This document shows, piece by piece, positions 43,748-50,668 of a stretch of 57,795 nucleotides of DNA (positions are counted from its first letter, which is position 1; every line of letters begins with the position of its first letter). The notes below the pieces were generated by a model. That model was not told the origin of the DNA and did no database searches. It worked only from the letters and a program-made list of their open reading frames with translations. The position numbers and the translations under genes are program-made. Location of the stretch: IMG/VR virus record IMGVR_UViG_3300031857_000216, positions 1 through 57,795 of that record, one strand, 5' to 3'. The DNA comes from a virus.

Positions 43748-44236
43748 TCAGACGACGCCGGTGTTGAACAGGTATGACCGGAGCTGCCAGTCCCACTTCT
43801 TGTGCATGCCGTCACGTGACGCCATGAAGTCGGCGATTCCCTGCTCGTCAGCGGCGTCGGCGGCCTTGAAGCAGTCGTTGATACTCTGAATCATCACCGT
43901 GTTTGCCTGAAGAAGATCGATGAGCATGGCCTTGGCGTCGCAGCCGCAGTCCATGTCCTCGATCGACGTGAGGCGCGCGAACTCAACGAGACGATGAGGC
44001 GCGTTGAAGCCAAGCTTCAGCATGTTCTCGGCAGTTTCGTCAATCATGCCGTAGACGTCCTCGTAGATCGTCCCAAAGAAGTCGTGAAACTGCGAGAAGA
44101 GCATTCCCTTGACGTTCCAGTGATGACCCTGCGCCTTAAAGCTGAGGTTGACGGCGTTGGCAAGAACCTCGGCAAGAGCCTCGGCAACCTCGCGCTTTGC
44201 GCCCTCCTTTAGGTCGATCATATATTCCATGCCCAT
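43748..44236 (-). CDS. dps: Dps-family ferritin-like DNA-protection protein
   Basis: The 162-residue protein shows the Dps signature: AQGHHWNVKGMLFSQFHDFF (about residues 35-54) and IDETAENMLKLGFNAP (about 65-80). Comparing with E. coli Dps, His39 (H51), His51 (H63), Asp66 (D78) and Glu70 (E82) are present, but the D67 position is Gly55, so the di-iron site may be altered. C-terminal helices follow as in Dps. The family forms 12-mers that oxidise and store iron and bind DNA. It lies in the head module between portal and the Cys-rich gene. ATG at 44236 has AGGAG. Confidence 0.9.
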   Translation of the reverse strand: MGMEYMIDLKEGAKREVAEALAEVLANAVNLSFKAQGHHWNVKGMLFSQFHDFFGTIYEDVYGMIDETAENMLKLGFNAPHRLVEFARLTSIEDMDCGCDAKAMLIDLLQANTVMIQSINDCFKAADAADEQGIADFMASRDGMHKKWDWQLRSYLFNTGVV

Positions 44237-44242
44237 GACTAC

Positions 44243-46027
44243 TTACTCCTGTGGTGGCGTCACTGGTGGCGTCGTTGGTTCGATCAGGTTCGGAGGAGCC
44301 GTGGGCTCCGCGAGCGGTGGTGCGACTGTTGGTTCCGCCAACTCTGGCGGTGCCTCGGATGATTGTACATCGCCGGCAGGAGCCCCACTCGGGGGCACTC
44401 CCTGAAGCATCTGCGCAATCTCGGGCGGAACCGGTGCGACGCTGTTCGCCTGCTGCGCGGCGCGCGTTGCGGCGATGATGTCCGGCGCAATCGCGCCAAT
44501 GACCGCCTCGGTGAGCTCGGGCGTGATCGCGCCCTTTTCGATGACCATACGAAGCGCAACCTCGTCCGGCGACGGCGCGTCGGCCTCGCTGAATCCGTGC
44601 AGGCGGCGCCAGGTTCCGTAGCTGATCGCGCCCTTTTCAAAGCCGGCGTCGGCGTCCGACGCGCGGTCGTTGCGGGTCGCAACCTGGCTTGGGTCGTACC
44701 AAACGACGATGCGGTTGACGTCGCTCTCCGGGAATCCCGCGGCCTTGAGGTACGGGCGGAGGTAGACGATTGTCAGCGCGTCGGCGATGAGCAGCATCAG
44801 CGGCTCGATGTGCGACTTGTAGAGCGACTCGTCAATCTGCATCGCGTTGGAGTACTTGACGTTCGCAAGTCCGGTGACGATATCCTTCGGAACGTCGAGT
44901 CCCTGGAGGATGCGCTCGAGGACGCGATCCGAGCGCTCGGCGAGCGAGGGGTCGAAGCTGCGCTCAAACTTGAACTGCTTGATCTTGTCGCCAAGCTCGG
45001 CAGGACCGCGAATGATCAGCGGAACAACCGCGGATGCCGAGTCCTCGTCGCGGATCGGCGTGGTCATCGCGTCGATGAGCTGATCCTCGAACTCGTCGGC
45101 GCTCTCCTCGGGAGTAAGCCCCGGCTCGAGATCGTTCGCCTCGTCGTAGGGATAGTCCGGATCCGGAGACGCGGCGACGCTAAGACCATCGGGCAGGTAT
45201 AGGGCTCCGGCGTTGAGGCGCGACCGCGCCGTGGCGCGGAACGTCCTATTGAGGAGCAGAAGCTCGGCGCAGAGGTCGAGCAGACCGCGCAGCGAGGAAT
45301 CCGCCTCGTCGGAGAAGCGAGGGTGCGCGCGCCAGATGCGGCCAACGAATGCTCCTCCAGGAAGCGGAATCAACCCGCGCTGGTTGCCGCTGGATCCGGA
45401 GTTGCCACCGGGTAGGAAGTCACGGCGCGGTGCGATTGCGTAGTTGTTCTTGGCGTCGATCTGAACCTCGTCAACCGAGCGAATGTCCCAGGACTCAGGA
45501 AGACCCGTGCCCTTGCGCTCCGGCATCTGAACGAGGTAGCACTCTCCGGTAACGGAGAGGTTGAGGGCCGCGTCGCGAAGAAGACCGGCCTGGCCGCCAT
45601 ACGCCGAGTCAAGTCGCGAGAGGGCGCGCTCGGCTGCGCCAGACAGCGCCTGGTCAATCGTTGAGGACGCGCGAACGGAGACCGGCGTCTCGGCCGGGTT
45701 GTCAACGACCGCGGCGTAGAGGCGGATGCGGGAGACGACCGACGCAACGAGGTTGAACGCATACTTGATCTCGCCGATGGCGTCGTAGTACTCCCACGCC
45801 TCGGTCTGCCACGCCGAGCTGCTGGACGAGCGGCGCTGCTTGAAGTACTCGGCCTCGCCCTTATCGTTGAGCTGAACACGAGCCGCGGCGGCGGTCAGAG
45901 CACGAGGAGTGGAGAAAACTGCCGACGATGCCTGTGCGTAGACGCCGTAGGGAACGTCGATGACGCGAGACGACGGGTTCACCGTTCGTCGTGTCGGCTT
46001 TGCTGGTTCTCGGCGGAAAACGCCCAC
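44243..46027 (-). CDS. portal protein
   Basis: The 594-residue protein has the layout of actinophage portals: YYDAIGEIKYAFNLVASVVS at the start of the wing, LRDAALNLSVTGECYLVQM, LLDLCAELLLLNRTFRATAR, the segment GLDVPKDIVTGLANVKYSNA with the following MQIDESLYKSHIEPLMLLIA, and RPYLKAAGFPESDVNRIVVW. The C-terminal 90 residues are Pro/Glu-rich repeats (APPELAEPTVAPPLAEPTAP). The start is GTG at 46027 with AGGAG at 6 nt. It follows the terminase and packaging-related genes, and the putative packaged proteins come next. Confidence 0.93.
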   Translation of the reverse strand: MGVFRREPAKPTRRTVNPSSRVIDVPYGVYAQASSAVFSTPRALTAAAARVQLNDKGEAEYFKQRRSSSSSAWQTEAWEYYDAIGEIKYAFNLVASVVSRIRLYAAVVDNPAETPVSVRASSTIDQALSGAAERALSRLDSAYGGQAGLLRDAALNLSVTGECYLVQMPERKGTGLPESWDIRSVDEVQIDAKNNYAIAPRRDFLPGGNSGSSGNQRGLIPLPGGAFVGRIWRAHPRFSDEADSSLRGLLDLCAELLLLNRTFRATARSRLNAGALYLPDGLSVAASPDPDYPYDEANDLEPGLTPEESADEFEDQLIDAMTTPIRDEDSASAVVPLIIRGPAELGDKIKQFKFERSFDPSLAERSDRVLERILQGLDVPKDIVTGLANVKYSNAMQIDESLYKSHIEPLMLLIADALTIVYLRPYLKAAGFPESDVNRIVVWYDPSQVATRNDRASDADAGFEKGAISYGTWRRLHGFSEADAPSPDEVALRMVIEKGAITPELTEAVIGAIAPDIIAATRAAQQANSVAPVPPEIAQMLQGVPPSGAPAGDVQSSEAPPELAEPTVAPPLAEPTAPPNLIEPTTPPVTPPQE

Positions 46028-46065
46028 TTACTTCTCCTCGTGTCTCTTGGAACGGAGTTGATCAA

Positions 46066-46350
46066 TCACTGGTCAACGCGGCTCAGCAGTCCCGCTACGC
46101 CGGACAGGGCAAGAATGCCGCATACGAACGTCGTGGGTACGGTCGCTATTTTATACATGCTCATAACCAGTGATGCAGTCCAAATACTTGCGCACCAGTC
46201 GCAGGTGAGTACGTAGCCGATCCCGTTGCCGCTCGGCGGAAACCGTCGCCAGATCCGCTCGCGGATGGGATTGAGAATGACGTCTGTCGTGATCAATCTG
46301 GTCAGGCGGTAGACCGCGAGCGCAAGAATAAGGTAGTCAAGCCAGCTCAT
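46066..46350 (-). CDS. small membrane protein, DUF1360-like
   Basis: The 94-residue protein has a hydrophobic N-terminal helix (DYLILALAVYRLTRLITTD), then RERIWRRFPPSG, a CDWCASIW motif and a C-terminal double hydrophobic segment (TASLVMSMYKIATVPTTFVC, GILALSGVAGLL). This architecture resembles DUF1360-type proteins of phages and Gram-positives. The ATG at 46350 forms an ATGA overlap with the upstream gene. Role unknown; a membrane location is inferred. Confidence 0.72.
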   Translation of the reverse strand: MSWLDYLILALAVYRLTRLITTDVILNPIRERIWRRFPPSGNGIGYVLTCDWCASIWTASLVMSMYKIATVPTTFVCGILALSGVAGLLSRVDQ

Positions 46351-46724
46351 CGCGGGTCCCTGTCTGAGTACACCGTGTTGTACGGGTTCCACGCCCGAAG
46401 CCCCGAGCCGCAGCCGCAGTTCTCGTCCTTGAAGAAGACAAGAACCTTTCCGGTGCTGGTTCGGACCCTCATGGGCTTGGCGCGATTTTTCTGAAGACGA
46501 AGCGATCCGGCGTCGTAGCCCTCCTTGAAGATCAGGGTCGGGCCCGCGTTCGCGTCCGCGGCGATCAGCACCGTGCTGTCCGTGACGACGATGCGAACCC
46601 GGGTGACCCGCCGGGCATGAGGAACGTTGTCGTTGTAGTCAACGGTCTCGTAGTCGATGCCCTCGGCGTCCTGCGCCGGAATGACGAGAATCTTTGCGGG
46701 AAACAGGTCGATTGCGATCTTCAT
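46347..46724 (-). CDS. conserved hypothetical protein
   Basis: The 125-residue protein is beta-rich (KIAIDLFPAKILVIPAQDAE, RRVTRVRIVVTDSTVLIAAD) and ends with LVFFKDENCGCGSGLRAWNP and YNTVYSDRDP, a C-terminus I have seen in other actinophage proteins beside small membrane proteins. The CxC could hold a metal. The ATG at 46724 has GGAAGG at 6 nt; the longer open frame upstream of it lies in the neighbouring gene. Confidence 0.7.
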   Translation of the reverse strand: MKIAIDLFPAKILVIPAQDAEGIDYETVDYNDNVPHARRVTRVRIVVTDSTVLIAADANAGPTLIFKEGYDAGSLRLQKNRAKPMRVRTSTGKVLVFFKDENCGCGSGLRAWNPYNTVYSDRDPR

Positions 46725-46726
46725 GA

Positions 46727-47347
46727 TTACCTTCCTAGCCTTCGTGCCATCGCGCGATAGGTCACTCCCGCGGCGGCGGCAAGCTCGCGAACGGACGCGC
46801 CGGCGCTGTACATGCGCACGCACGTGTCCGTCAGCTCGGCGTTCGCCCGGGCAAGCGGGCTGTCGGGATTCGTTCGCGCTCGGTATCGCCGGGCGACGGG
46901 AGCAAGCGACGCGATGCGATCGCGCGTCCGCGGAGTAAGCACGGGCGCCTCGGGATTGTAGACGCGTCGCCTCGGCGCGACGACCACCGCCGTCTTCTGC
47001 CGGGCGGCGGAGGCGGGCGAGGAGGTAGGAGAGGTAGAGGCGTGAGGAGTTGCTCTTGAGCCTGACTTTTCCGCCGCGGCTATTGTTGAATAGGCGGAGG
47101 AGGAGGAGTAGGAAGAGGGAGAAGGGATGGGAGGGAGGGGTTGTGTGTGCGGGGTGCGTTGCGGGGACGTGACCCAGGCGCGAACGGAGGAGCGCTGCTT
47201 GGGCGGGTCGAACGCATTTGCGATGGAGGCGAGGGACCAGCCTGCCTCGACCAGGTCGCGCGCACGCGCCTTGAGGTCTGGACCAGTCAACGCGCGGAGC
47301 AACTCACACTCGCTCTCGGGGAGGACCTGCCTTGCCTTATGACTCAC
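46727..47347 (-). CDS. double helix-turn-helix DNA-binding protein, candidate small terminase subunit
   Basis: The 206-residue protein has an N-terminal HTH-like segment (LVEAGWSLASIANAFDPPKQ, about residues 32-60) and a C-terminal one (MYSAGASVRELAAAAGVTYR, about 178-206), joined by a Ser/Pro/Thr-rich linker (PIPSPSSYSSSSAYSTIAAA). Proteins of this size with HTH motifs next to the terminase and portal often serve as small terminase subunits, so I propose that; a regulator is equally possible. The start is GTG at 47347 without a Shine-Dalgarno but 8 nt after TACAAT, i.e. probably leaderless. Confidence 0.6.
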   Translation of the reverse strand: MSHKARQVLPESECELLRALTGPDLKARARDLVEAGWSLASIANAFDPPKQRSSVRAWVTSPQRTPHTQPLPPIPSPSSYSSSSAYSTIAAAEKSGSRATPHASTSPTSSPASAARQKTAVVVAPRRRVYNPEAPVLTPRTRDRIASLAPVARRYRARTNPDSPLARANAELTDTCVRMYSAGASVRELAAAAGVTYRAMARRLGR

Positions 47348-47355
47348 GGTTGCTT

Positions 47356-47366
47356 ATTGTATCACT
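47356..47366 (-). promoter_or_regulatory. putative leaderless promoter -10 (AGTGATACAAT)
   Basis: AGTGATACAAT ends 8 nt before the GTG at 47347. The same 11-mer ends 6 nt before the large terminase ATG, so the two packaging-related genes may be co-regulated and leaderless. Confidence 0.55.
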
Positions 47367-47428
47367 ACGTCTGCGTGTACAGGTCGTGATTCGTCAATAA
47401 CGACGCGCGAAAAGTAGAGCCTCAGCCC

Positions 47429-47566
47429 TCAACCTTCGCCATATTCCTTCAGCACGCGGCGGTAGATGTACGCGTCAAACTTCTCGCGCTTCTCAACAAC
47501 GCGGCGGCGGTTCTTCTCGGCGCGCTTTTGCTTGCGCTGTGCAATCTTTGCTGTGTTCTTTCGCAT
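47429..47566 (-). CDS. small basic protein, 45 residues
   Basis: This short protein is almost entirely charged: KIAQRKQKRAEKNRRRVVEK then REKFDAYIYRRVLKEYGEG. It is likely helical and nucleic-acid binding. No Shine-Dalgarno is present, but TATAGT lies exactly 6 nt before its ATG, supporting a leaderless start. Two 32-bp direct repeats lie upstream (47608-47688). I recognise no family; the gene is supported by start context rather than by homology. Confidence 0.5.
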   Translation of the reverse strand: MRKNTAKIAQRKQKRAEKNRRRVVEKREKFDAYIYRRVLKEYGEG

Positions 47567-47572
47567 GCGTGC

Positions 47573-47580
47573 ACTATAAC
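47573..47580 (-). promoter_or_regulatory. putative -10 element GTTATAGT for the small basic gene
   Basis: GTTATAGT on the minus strand ends 6 nt before the ATG at 47566. It is preceded by ACTTTTCGCGCG, which has a partner 5' of the -10 at 15326 and another copy near 47404-47419. Confidence 0.5.
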
Positions 47581-47607
47581 ACGGAAATACCTGCGCGCGA
47601 AAAGTTG

Positions 47608-47688
47608 TGTACAAAGAAGGGGAGTAGTACATTTAGGTATGAGATCTTGCGTGCTTTGTACAAACCGGAGAAGTAGTACCTTTAGGTA
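47608..47688 (-). repeat. two 32-bp direct repeats, 49 bp apart
   Basis: 47608-47639 and 47657-47688 agree at 26 of 32 positions: both start TGTACAAA, contain GTAGTAC at the same position and end TTTAGGTA. The TTTGTACAAA part of the second copy is a palindrome. The copies lie upstream of the basic gene and its -10, so they are candidate operators or activator sites. Confidence 0.75.
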
Positions 47689-47689
47689 A

Positions 47690-48270
47690 AGTGATTTTGG
47701 CGATTGAGAGGGTAGCGGTTACTTCCGAGGCCGACCCTGCACGTCACCAGGCATGCGGGCAGGCAGGCCATTGCCGCTGCGCTCTGAGCGGCGGCTCAGT
47801 CGGCGCGTGAGTGACAAGGGCAGGCCTCAGTGACTCAGTAGTCGTTGGCCTGAGACGTCGTTTGGTGGAGAGGCAGTGAGAGCCTGTGGCCATGGTGGCC
47901 TGCCAGCCTGGCGACGGCCTACCAGCCTGGCCAGGTCGATGGCGATGGCCTGGGAAGGCACCAGGAGCCGCCAGGAGCCGCCGATAATGGTCAGGACGGA
48001 TTTGCAGGCCTGACAGGTCCTCGAGGCCTGTCAGAGCCCTAGCCAGAGCAAGTGGCGACGGCGAGAGGTCGGTCGGCGCGTTGGCGCGCTGGCGAGCAGG
48101 CCCGCTGGCATGCCGGCGGCCATCGAGTCGCTGGCGCGTCGGCTGGCGCGCTGTTGGCGGCCAAGACGAGTCGGTTCGTCGAGTCGTCGGGTCGCCGGCG
48201 GCGAGCGATGGTCGTCGGCTAGCGGCCTCGAGCCGCATTGGCCATTGGCACCAGGGCCCGCATACCCGCA
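47690..48270. other. repeat-rich, GC-rich non-coding region
   Basis: I find no credible gene here. The sequence is dense in CAGG/CCTG and TTGGC words: a 19-bp direct repeat beginning GCCTGCCAGCCTGG (47898 and 47917), a tandem AGGAGCCGCC pair (about 47970-47990) and a hairpin with 8-bp arms CTGACAGG/CCTGTCAG (48010-48034) around CCTCGAGG. Its composition differs from the neighbouring coding DNA. A packaging site, replication origin or binding array near the terminase is possible; I cannot choose. Confidence 0.5.
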
Positions 48271-48272
48271 TC

Positions 48273-48292
48273 GAAAAAGTTCGAACTTTTTC
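48273..48292. promoter_or_regulatory. perfect 20-bp palindrome, putative operator
   Basis: GAAAAAGTTCGAACTTTTTC reads the same on both strands, with its centre at TTCGAA. It ends 11 bp upstream of the -35 of the plus-strand promoter. It is likely the binding site of a dimeric repressor or activator; it lacks the 4-nt spacer of a Gram-positive LexA box. Confidence 0.7.
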
Positions 48293-48303
48293 CGCTTCGA
48301 TGG

Positions 48304-48331
48304 TTTACTTCTCCGTCGTGGTTGTTATAAT
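48304..48331 (+). promoter_or_regulatory. plus-strand promoter
   Basis: TTTACT (48304-48309) and a consensus TATAAT (48326-48331) are 16 bp apart. The transcript would start near 48338 and have a 38-nt leader with AAAGGA before the ATG at 48376. It is the only clear plus-strand promoter I see. Confidence 0.7.
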
Positions 48332-48375
48332 GACTTCCAGCGGCACCGCAAGGGCCGCGGACGAAAGGACAAATC

Positions 48376-48621
48376 ATGCTCATCACCACCGCAAAGGTTG
48401 CCATCAAGGTCGGCCGCTCGAAGGCGGCCCGCAAGGCGGCCCGCAAGGCCGTCGAGTTCGCCCGAGAGAACGTGACCGTGGACACCGAGGCACGCGCCCT
48501 GGACATCGAGGTCGGCGGCAAGGTGCTCAGGGTCGACCGCAACACCTTCAAGCGCAACCGCAACGCCGAGTCGGTGCCCGCAATCGAGAGCCCGTTCCCC
48601 GAGAGCGACCCCTTCCTCTAA
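48376..48621 (+). CDS. small plus-strand protein, unknown function
   Basis: The 81-residue protein has a basic helix (KVAIKVGRSKAARKAARKAV), then a beta-like segment (NVTVDTEARALDIEVGGKVL) with basic RNTFKRNRN and an acidic Pro-rich end. The N-terminal ARKAARKA could bind DNA or RNA. It is the only plus-strand gene; it has its own palindrome, promoter, Shine-Dalgarno (AAAGGA) and terminator, and sits against the otherwise uniform direction of the genome. An independently expressed accessory or early regulatory gene is plausible. Confidence 0.75.
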   Translation: MLITTAKVAIKVGRSKAARKAARKAVEFARENVTVDTEARALDIEVGGKVLRVDRNTFKRNRNAESVPAIESPFPESDPFL

Positions 48622-48640
48622 CGCAACCCGCAACAGCGAG

Positions 48641-48672
48641 AAGGCCCCTACCGCTGATGCGGCAGGGGCCTT
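48641..48672 (+). terminator. hairpin terminator after the plus-strand gene
   Basis: AAGGCCCCT and AGGGGCCTT arms enclose CCGC/GCGG with a TGAT loop, about 13 bp of stem in total. It lies between converging genes and can end the plus-strand message and possibly the minus-strand one; only a short T-rich tail follows. Confidence 0.85.
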
Positions 48673-48701
48673 CATCGTTCGCGGCGTCGAGCCGGACGTC
48701 G

Positions 48702-49157
48702 TCAGTCGACGATGACCGTGACGTTCGGGTCGCCGGCAAAGATCGCCTCAAGGGTAGCCGCATCGACGAGGCCGCTGACCTCGAGCTTGTTCGCGGCCTG
48801 GAACTCCTTGACCGCCTTGAGCGTGAGGTCGCCATACCAGCCGTCCTTGTCGGAGCCCGCATCGCGGAATCCCAGCTCAGTCAGTCGGCGCTGCAGATGA
48901 TGCACCGACAGCGACTTGCGCGTCATGCGGCTCTTGAAGACGCAGCGGCTGAGGAAGACGTCGTCGGTCGGGCCGGCGCCTACGACGGCGTTGGCTACCG
49001 CTACAGGCTTCGACCGCGGCGCCGTCTTCGGCTCGGGCTTCGCCTCGGCGGCAGGCTCGGCGGCAGGCTCGGCGGCAGGCTCGGGCGCAGCGGCAGGCGC
49101 CTCGGTCTGCTCGATGGCGTCGGCTTCGGTTTCGGTGGTTTCAGGTTCCTGAGTCAT
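48702..49157 (-). CDS. peptidoglycan-binding-domain protein
   Basis: The 151-residue protein starts with a Glu/Pro/Ala-rich tail including three AEPA units (EPAAEPAAEPAAEAKPEPK), then a PG_binding_1-like domain: VHHLQRRLTELGF, DKDGWYGDLTLKAVKEFQAA and GLVDAATLEAIF (about residues 85-143). No catalytic domain is present, so it is not a complete endolysin. It may be a virion or cell-wall anchor protein. There is no Shine-Dalgarno, but TAGAAT lies 6 nt before its ATG (leaderless candidate). Its neighbour is the terminase gene. Confidence 0.8.
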   Translation of the reverse strand: MTQEPETTETEADAIEQTEAPAAAPEPAAEPAAEPAAEAKPEPKTAPRSKPVAVANAVVGAGPTDDVFLSRCVFKSRMTRKSLSVHHLQRRLTELGFRDAGSDKDGWYGDLTLKAVKEFQAANKLEVSGLVDAATLEAIFAGDPNVTVIVD

Positions 49158-49163
49158 GGTTGC

Positions 49164-49169
49164 ATTCTA
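49164..49169 (-). promoter_or_regulatory. putative leaderless promoter -10 (TAGAAT)
   Basis: TAGAAT ends 6 nt upstream of the ATG at 49157, no ribosome binding site intervenes. The arrangement repeats at four to six other genes in this arm. Confidence 0.45.
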
Positions 49170-49207
49170 CCTTGTCTGGTCGGGGTCGTGGTTGTCGCTG
49201 TGGACGT

Positions 49208-50623
49208 CTACCGCGGCTTGAACACCCTGGCGCCACCGCTACCCTGCCCGCCGCGGAACGACGGGAGGCGGCGAGCCGCAGGCGAGTGCGCGGTGATCTT
49301 GCCGCCGACGAATCCTTGCGGCGGCTTGATGAGCAGCGCTGTCAGCGCGTGCACGAGCGCGTCAACGCGGTCCGGCGACTTACCCTCGCCGGGAATCCAT
49401 GAGCACATCTGCGACTCGAGGTCTGCGATGTAGCCGACGTGATGCACGCGGTTCTGTTCGTAGGCGAGCGTGACGGGTTCGGCGCGCAGCGCCTTGCCAT
49501 ACTTCGAGTGAACCTCGAGCACGGTGATCTTCGGGTCGATCGAGTTGATCGCGTTGCGGACGAGCGCACCGCCCTGGTTAACCTCGGCTACGACGGGGCA
49601 CGACCACTTGCGCGCCATCTCGACGACGCGGTTGGCCCAGGTCTCCGGCGAGCCATGAATGGACGCGTCCTCGAGCACCCAAGCCTGGCGTCGGTACAGG
49701 TCGCGGTCGGCGGTCGACGCGCAGACAACGATCCCGCATTCGTCGCGAGGGTTCTCGGCGACGGACGGGTCGACGCCGATGACGCGCAGCGGCGTGCCGA
49801 TCGGATACGCGGTGTGGCGGCTTTCCTCGATCGACTCGATCGTCCACAAGGCGCCTTCGACGTCATCGAGCATCTCGCCGAACAGCTCCTGTGCGGCGAG
49901 GCGCGTACCTTCGTAGACGCCGACGATGGTGTTGAGGTAGGCCTCGGAGAGGTTGCCTGCATTGTCGAGCGTTGACCCTCGCGACACGACGACGCGGCCG
50001 GGATACTTCTCGGACTCGCGAAGCAGCGAGTACAGCAGCGGCACGCGCTTGGGCGTGGTCGTGACCATGATCTTGGGGTTGGCGCCGAGTCGCGTTCCAA
50101 CGCGAAGGTTGTCGAACGCGGTCATGCCAGCGGCGTCGGGCGTCTGCCTCCACGCGGCGATCTCGTCGCCCCAGGCGTGCGTGAACTGTGGGCCTCGGAG
50201 CGAGTCAGGCTCGTCAGCGGTGAAGCACGTAGCCGTGTTGCCGTTCGGCCAAGTCAGCCTTCGCTTCGATGGTTCGTACAGCGGCTTCTCGCTTGGCGGG
50301 CTCACGTTCATGATGCCGGACTCGCCCTCAACGATGACGTCGCGTACGTCGGCGGCGGTACGCGCGACGAGCGCGAAGCGGCGCTGACCCGTGGTCGTGT
50401 ACTTCGCCTCCTCGCGAACCCACTCCGCCGCGGTCCTCGTCTTGCCAGCGCCTCGGCCGGCGAGGAACATCCAGATGTTCCAGTCCCCCGGCGGGATCTG
50501 CTGCTCTGGTCTACCCCAAGCCTTCCAGTCCCACAGGAGCGTTTCCATGTCAACGCCTTCGAGAATAGCGCGCTGCTCGTCTGCGGGCAGCGCCGCAATC
50601 TGTTCCATCACGCTTTTTCCCAT
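49208..50623 (-). CDS. terL: terminase large subunit
   Basis: The 471-residue protein is a complete two-domain terminase. The ATPase half has Walker A AGRGAGKTR (residues 55-63) and Walker B with catalytic Glu in FTHAWGDEIAAW (about 148-157). The nuclease half has VIGVDPSVAENPRDECG (Asp 285), WVLEDASIHGSPETWA, AEVNQGGALV and SPDRVDALVHALTAL. It translocates DNA through the portal and cuts it. The ATG at 50623 has no Shine-Dalgarno and lies 6 nt after TACAAT; leaderless translation is likely. Confidence 0.95.
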   Translation of the reverse strand: MGKSVMEQIAALPADEQRAILEGVDMETLLWDWKAWGRPEQQIPPGDWNIWMFLAGRGAGKTRTAAEWVREEAKYTTTGQRRFALVARTAADVRDVIVEGESGIMNVSPPSEKPLYEPSKRRLTWPNGNTATCFTADEPDSLRGPQFTHAWGDEIAAWRQTPDAAGMTAFDNLRVGTRLGANPKIMVTTTPKRVPLLYSLLRESEKYPGRVVVSRGSTLDNAGNLSEAYLNTIVGVYEGTRLAAQELFGEMLDDVEGALWTIESIEESRHTAYPIGTPLRVIGVDPSVAENPRDECGIVVCASTADRDLYRRQAWVLEDASIHGSPETWANRVVEMARKWSCPVVAEVNQGGALVRNAINSIDPKITVLEVHSKYGKALRAEPVTLAYEQNRVHHVGYIADLESQMCSWIPGEGKSPDRVDALVHALTALLIKPPQGFVGGKITAHSPAARRLPSFRGGQGSGGARVFKPR

Positions 50624-50629
50624 GCGGGA

Positions 50630-50640
50630 ATTGTATCACT
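50630..50640 (-). promoter_or_regulatory. putative leaderless promoter -10 (AGTGATACAAT) of terminase
   Basis: The 11-mer ends 6 nt before the terminase ATG and is identical to the one before the candidate small terminase (47356-47366). Confidence 0.6.
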
Positions 50641-50668
50641 GAAACGCGATGTACAAGGCGGACGCGCG

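Noticed and set aside
47608-47688. CRISPR array
   Set aside because: Only two imperfect repeats with a 17-bp gap; no cas genes and wrong repeat spacing.
47744-48271. 175-codon minus ORF in the repeat-rich region
   Set aside because: Arg/Pro/Ala-rich with no periodic codon bias, no start signals; likely non-coding.
48273-48292. LexA/SOS box
   Set aside because: The half-sites GTTC/GAAC are adjacent rather than separated by four bases as in Gram-positive SOS boxes.
48081-49433. 450-codon plus ORF through the plus gene and terminase end
   Set aside because: It runs in a different frame from the real 81-codon gene and is antisense to two good genes.
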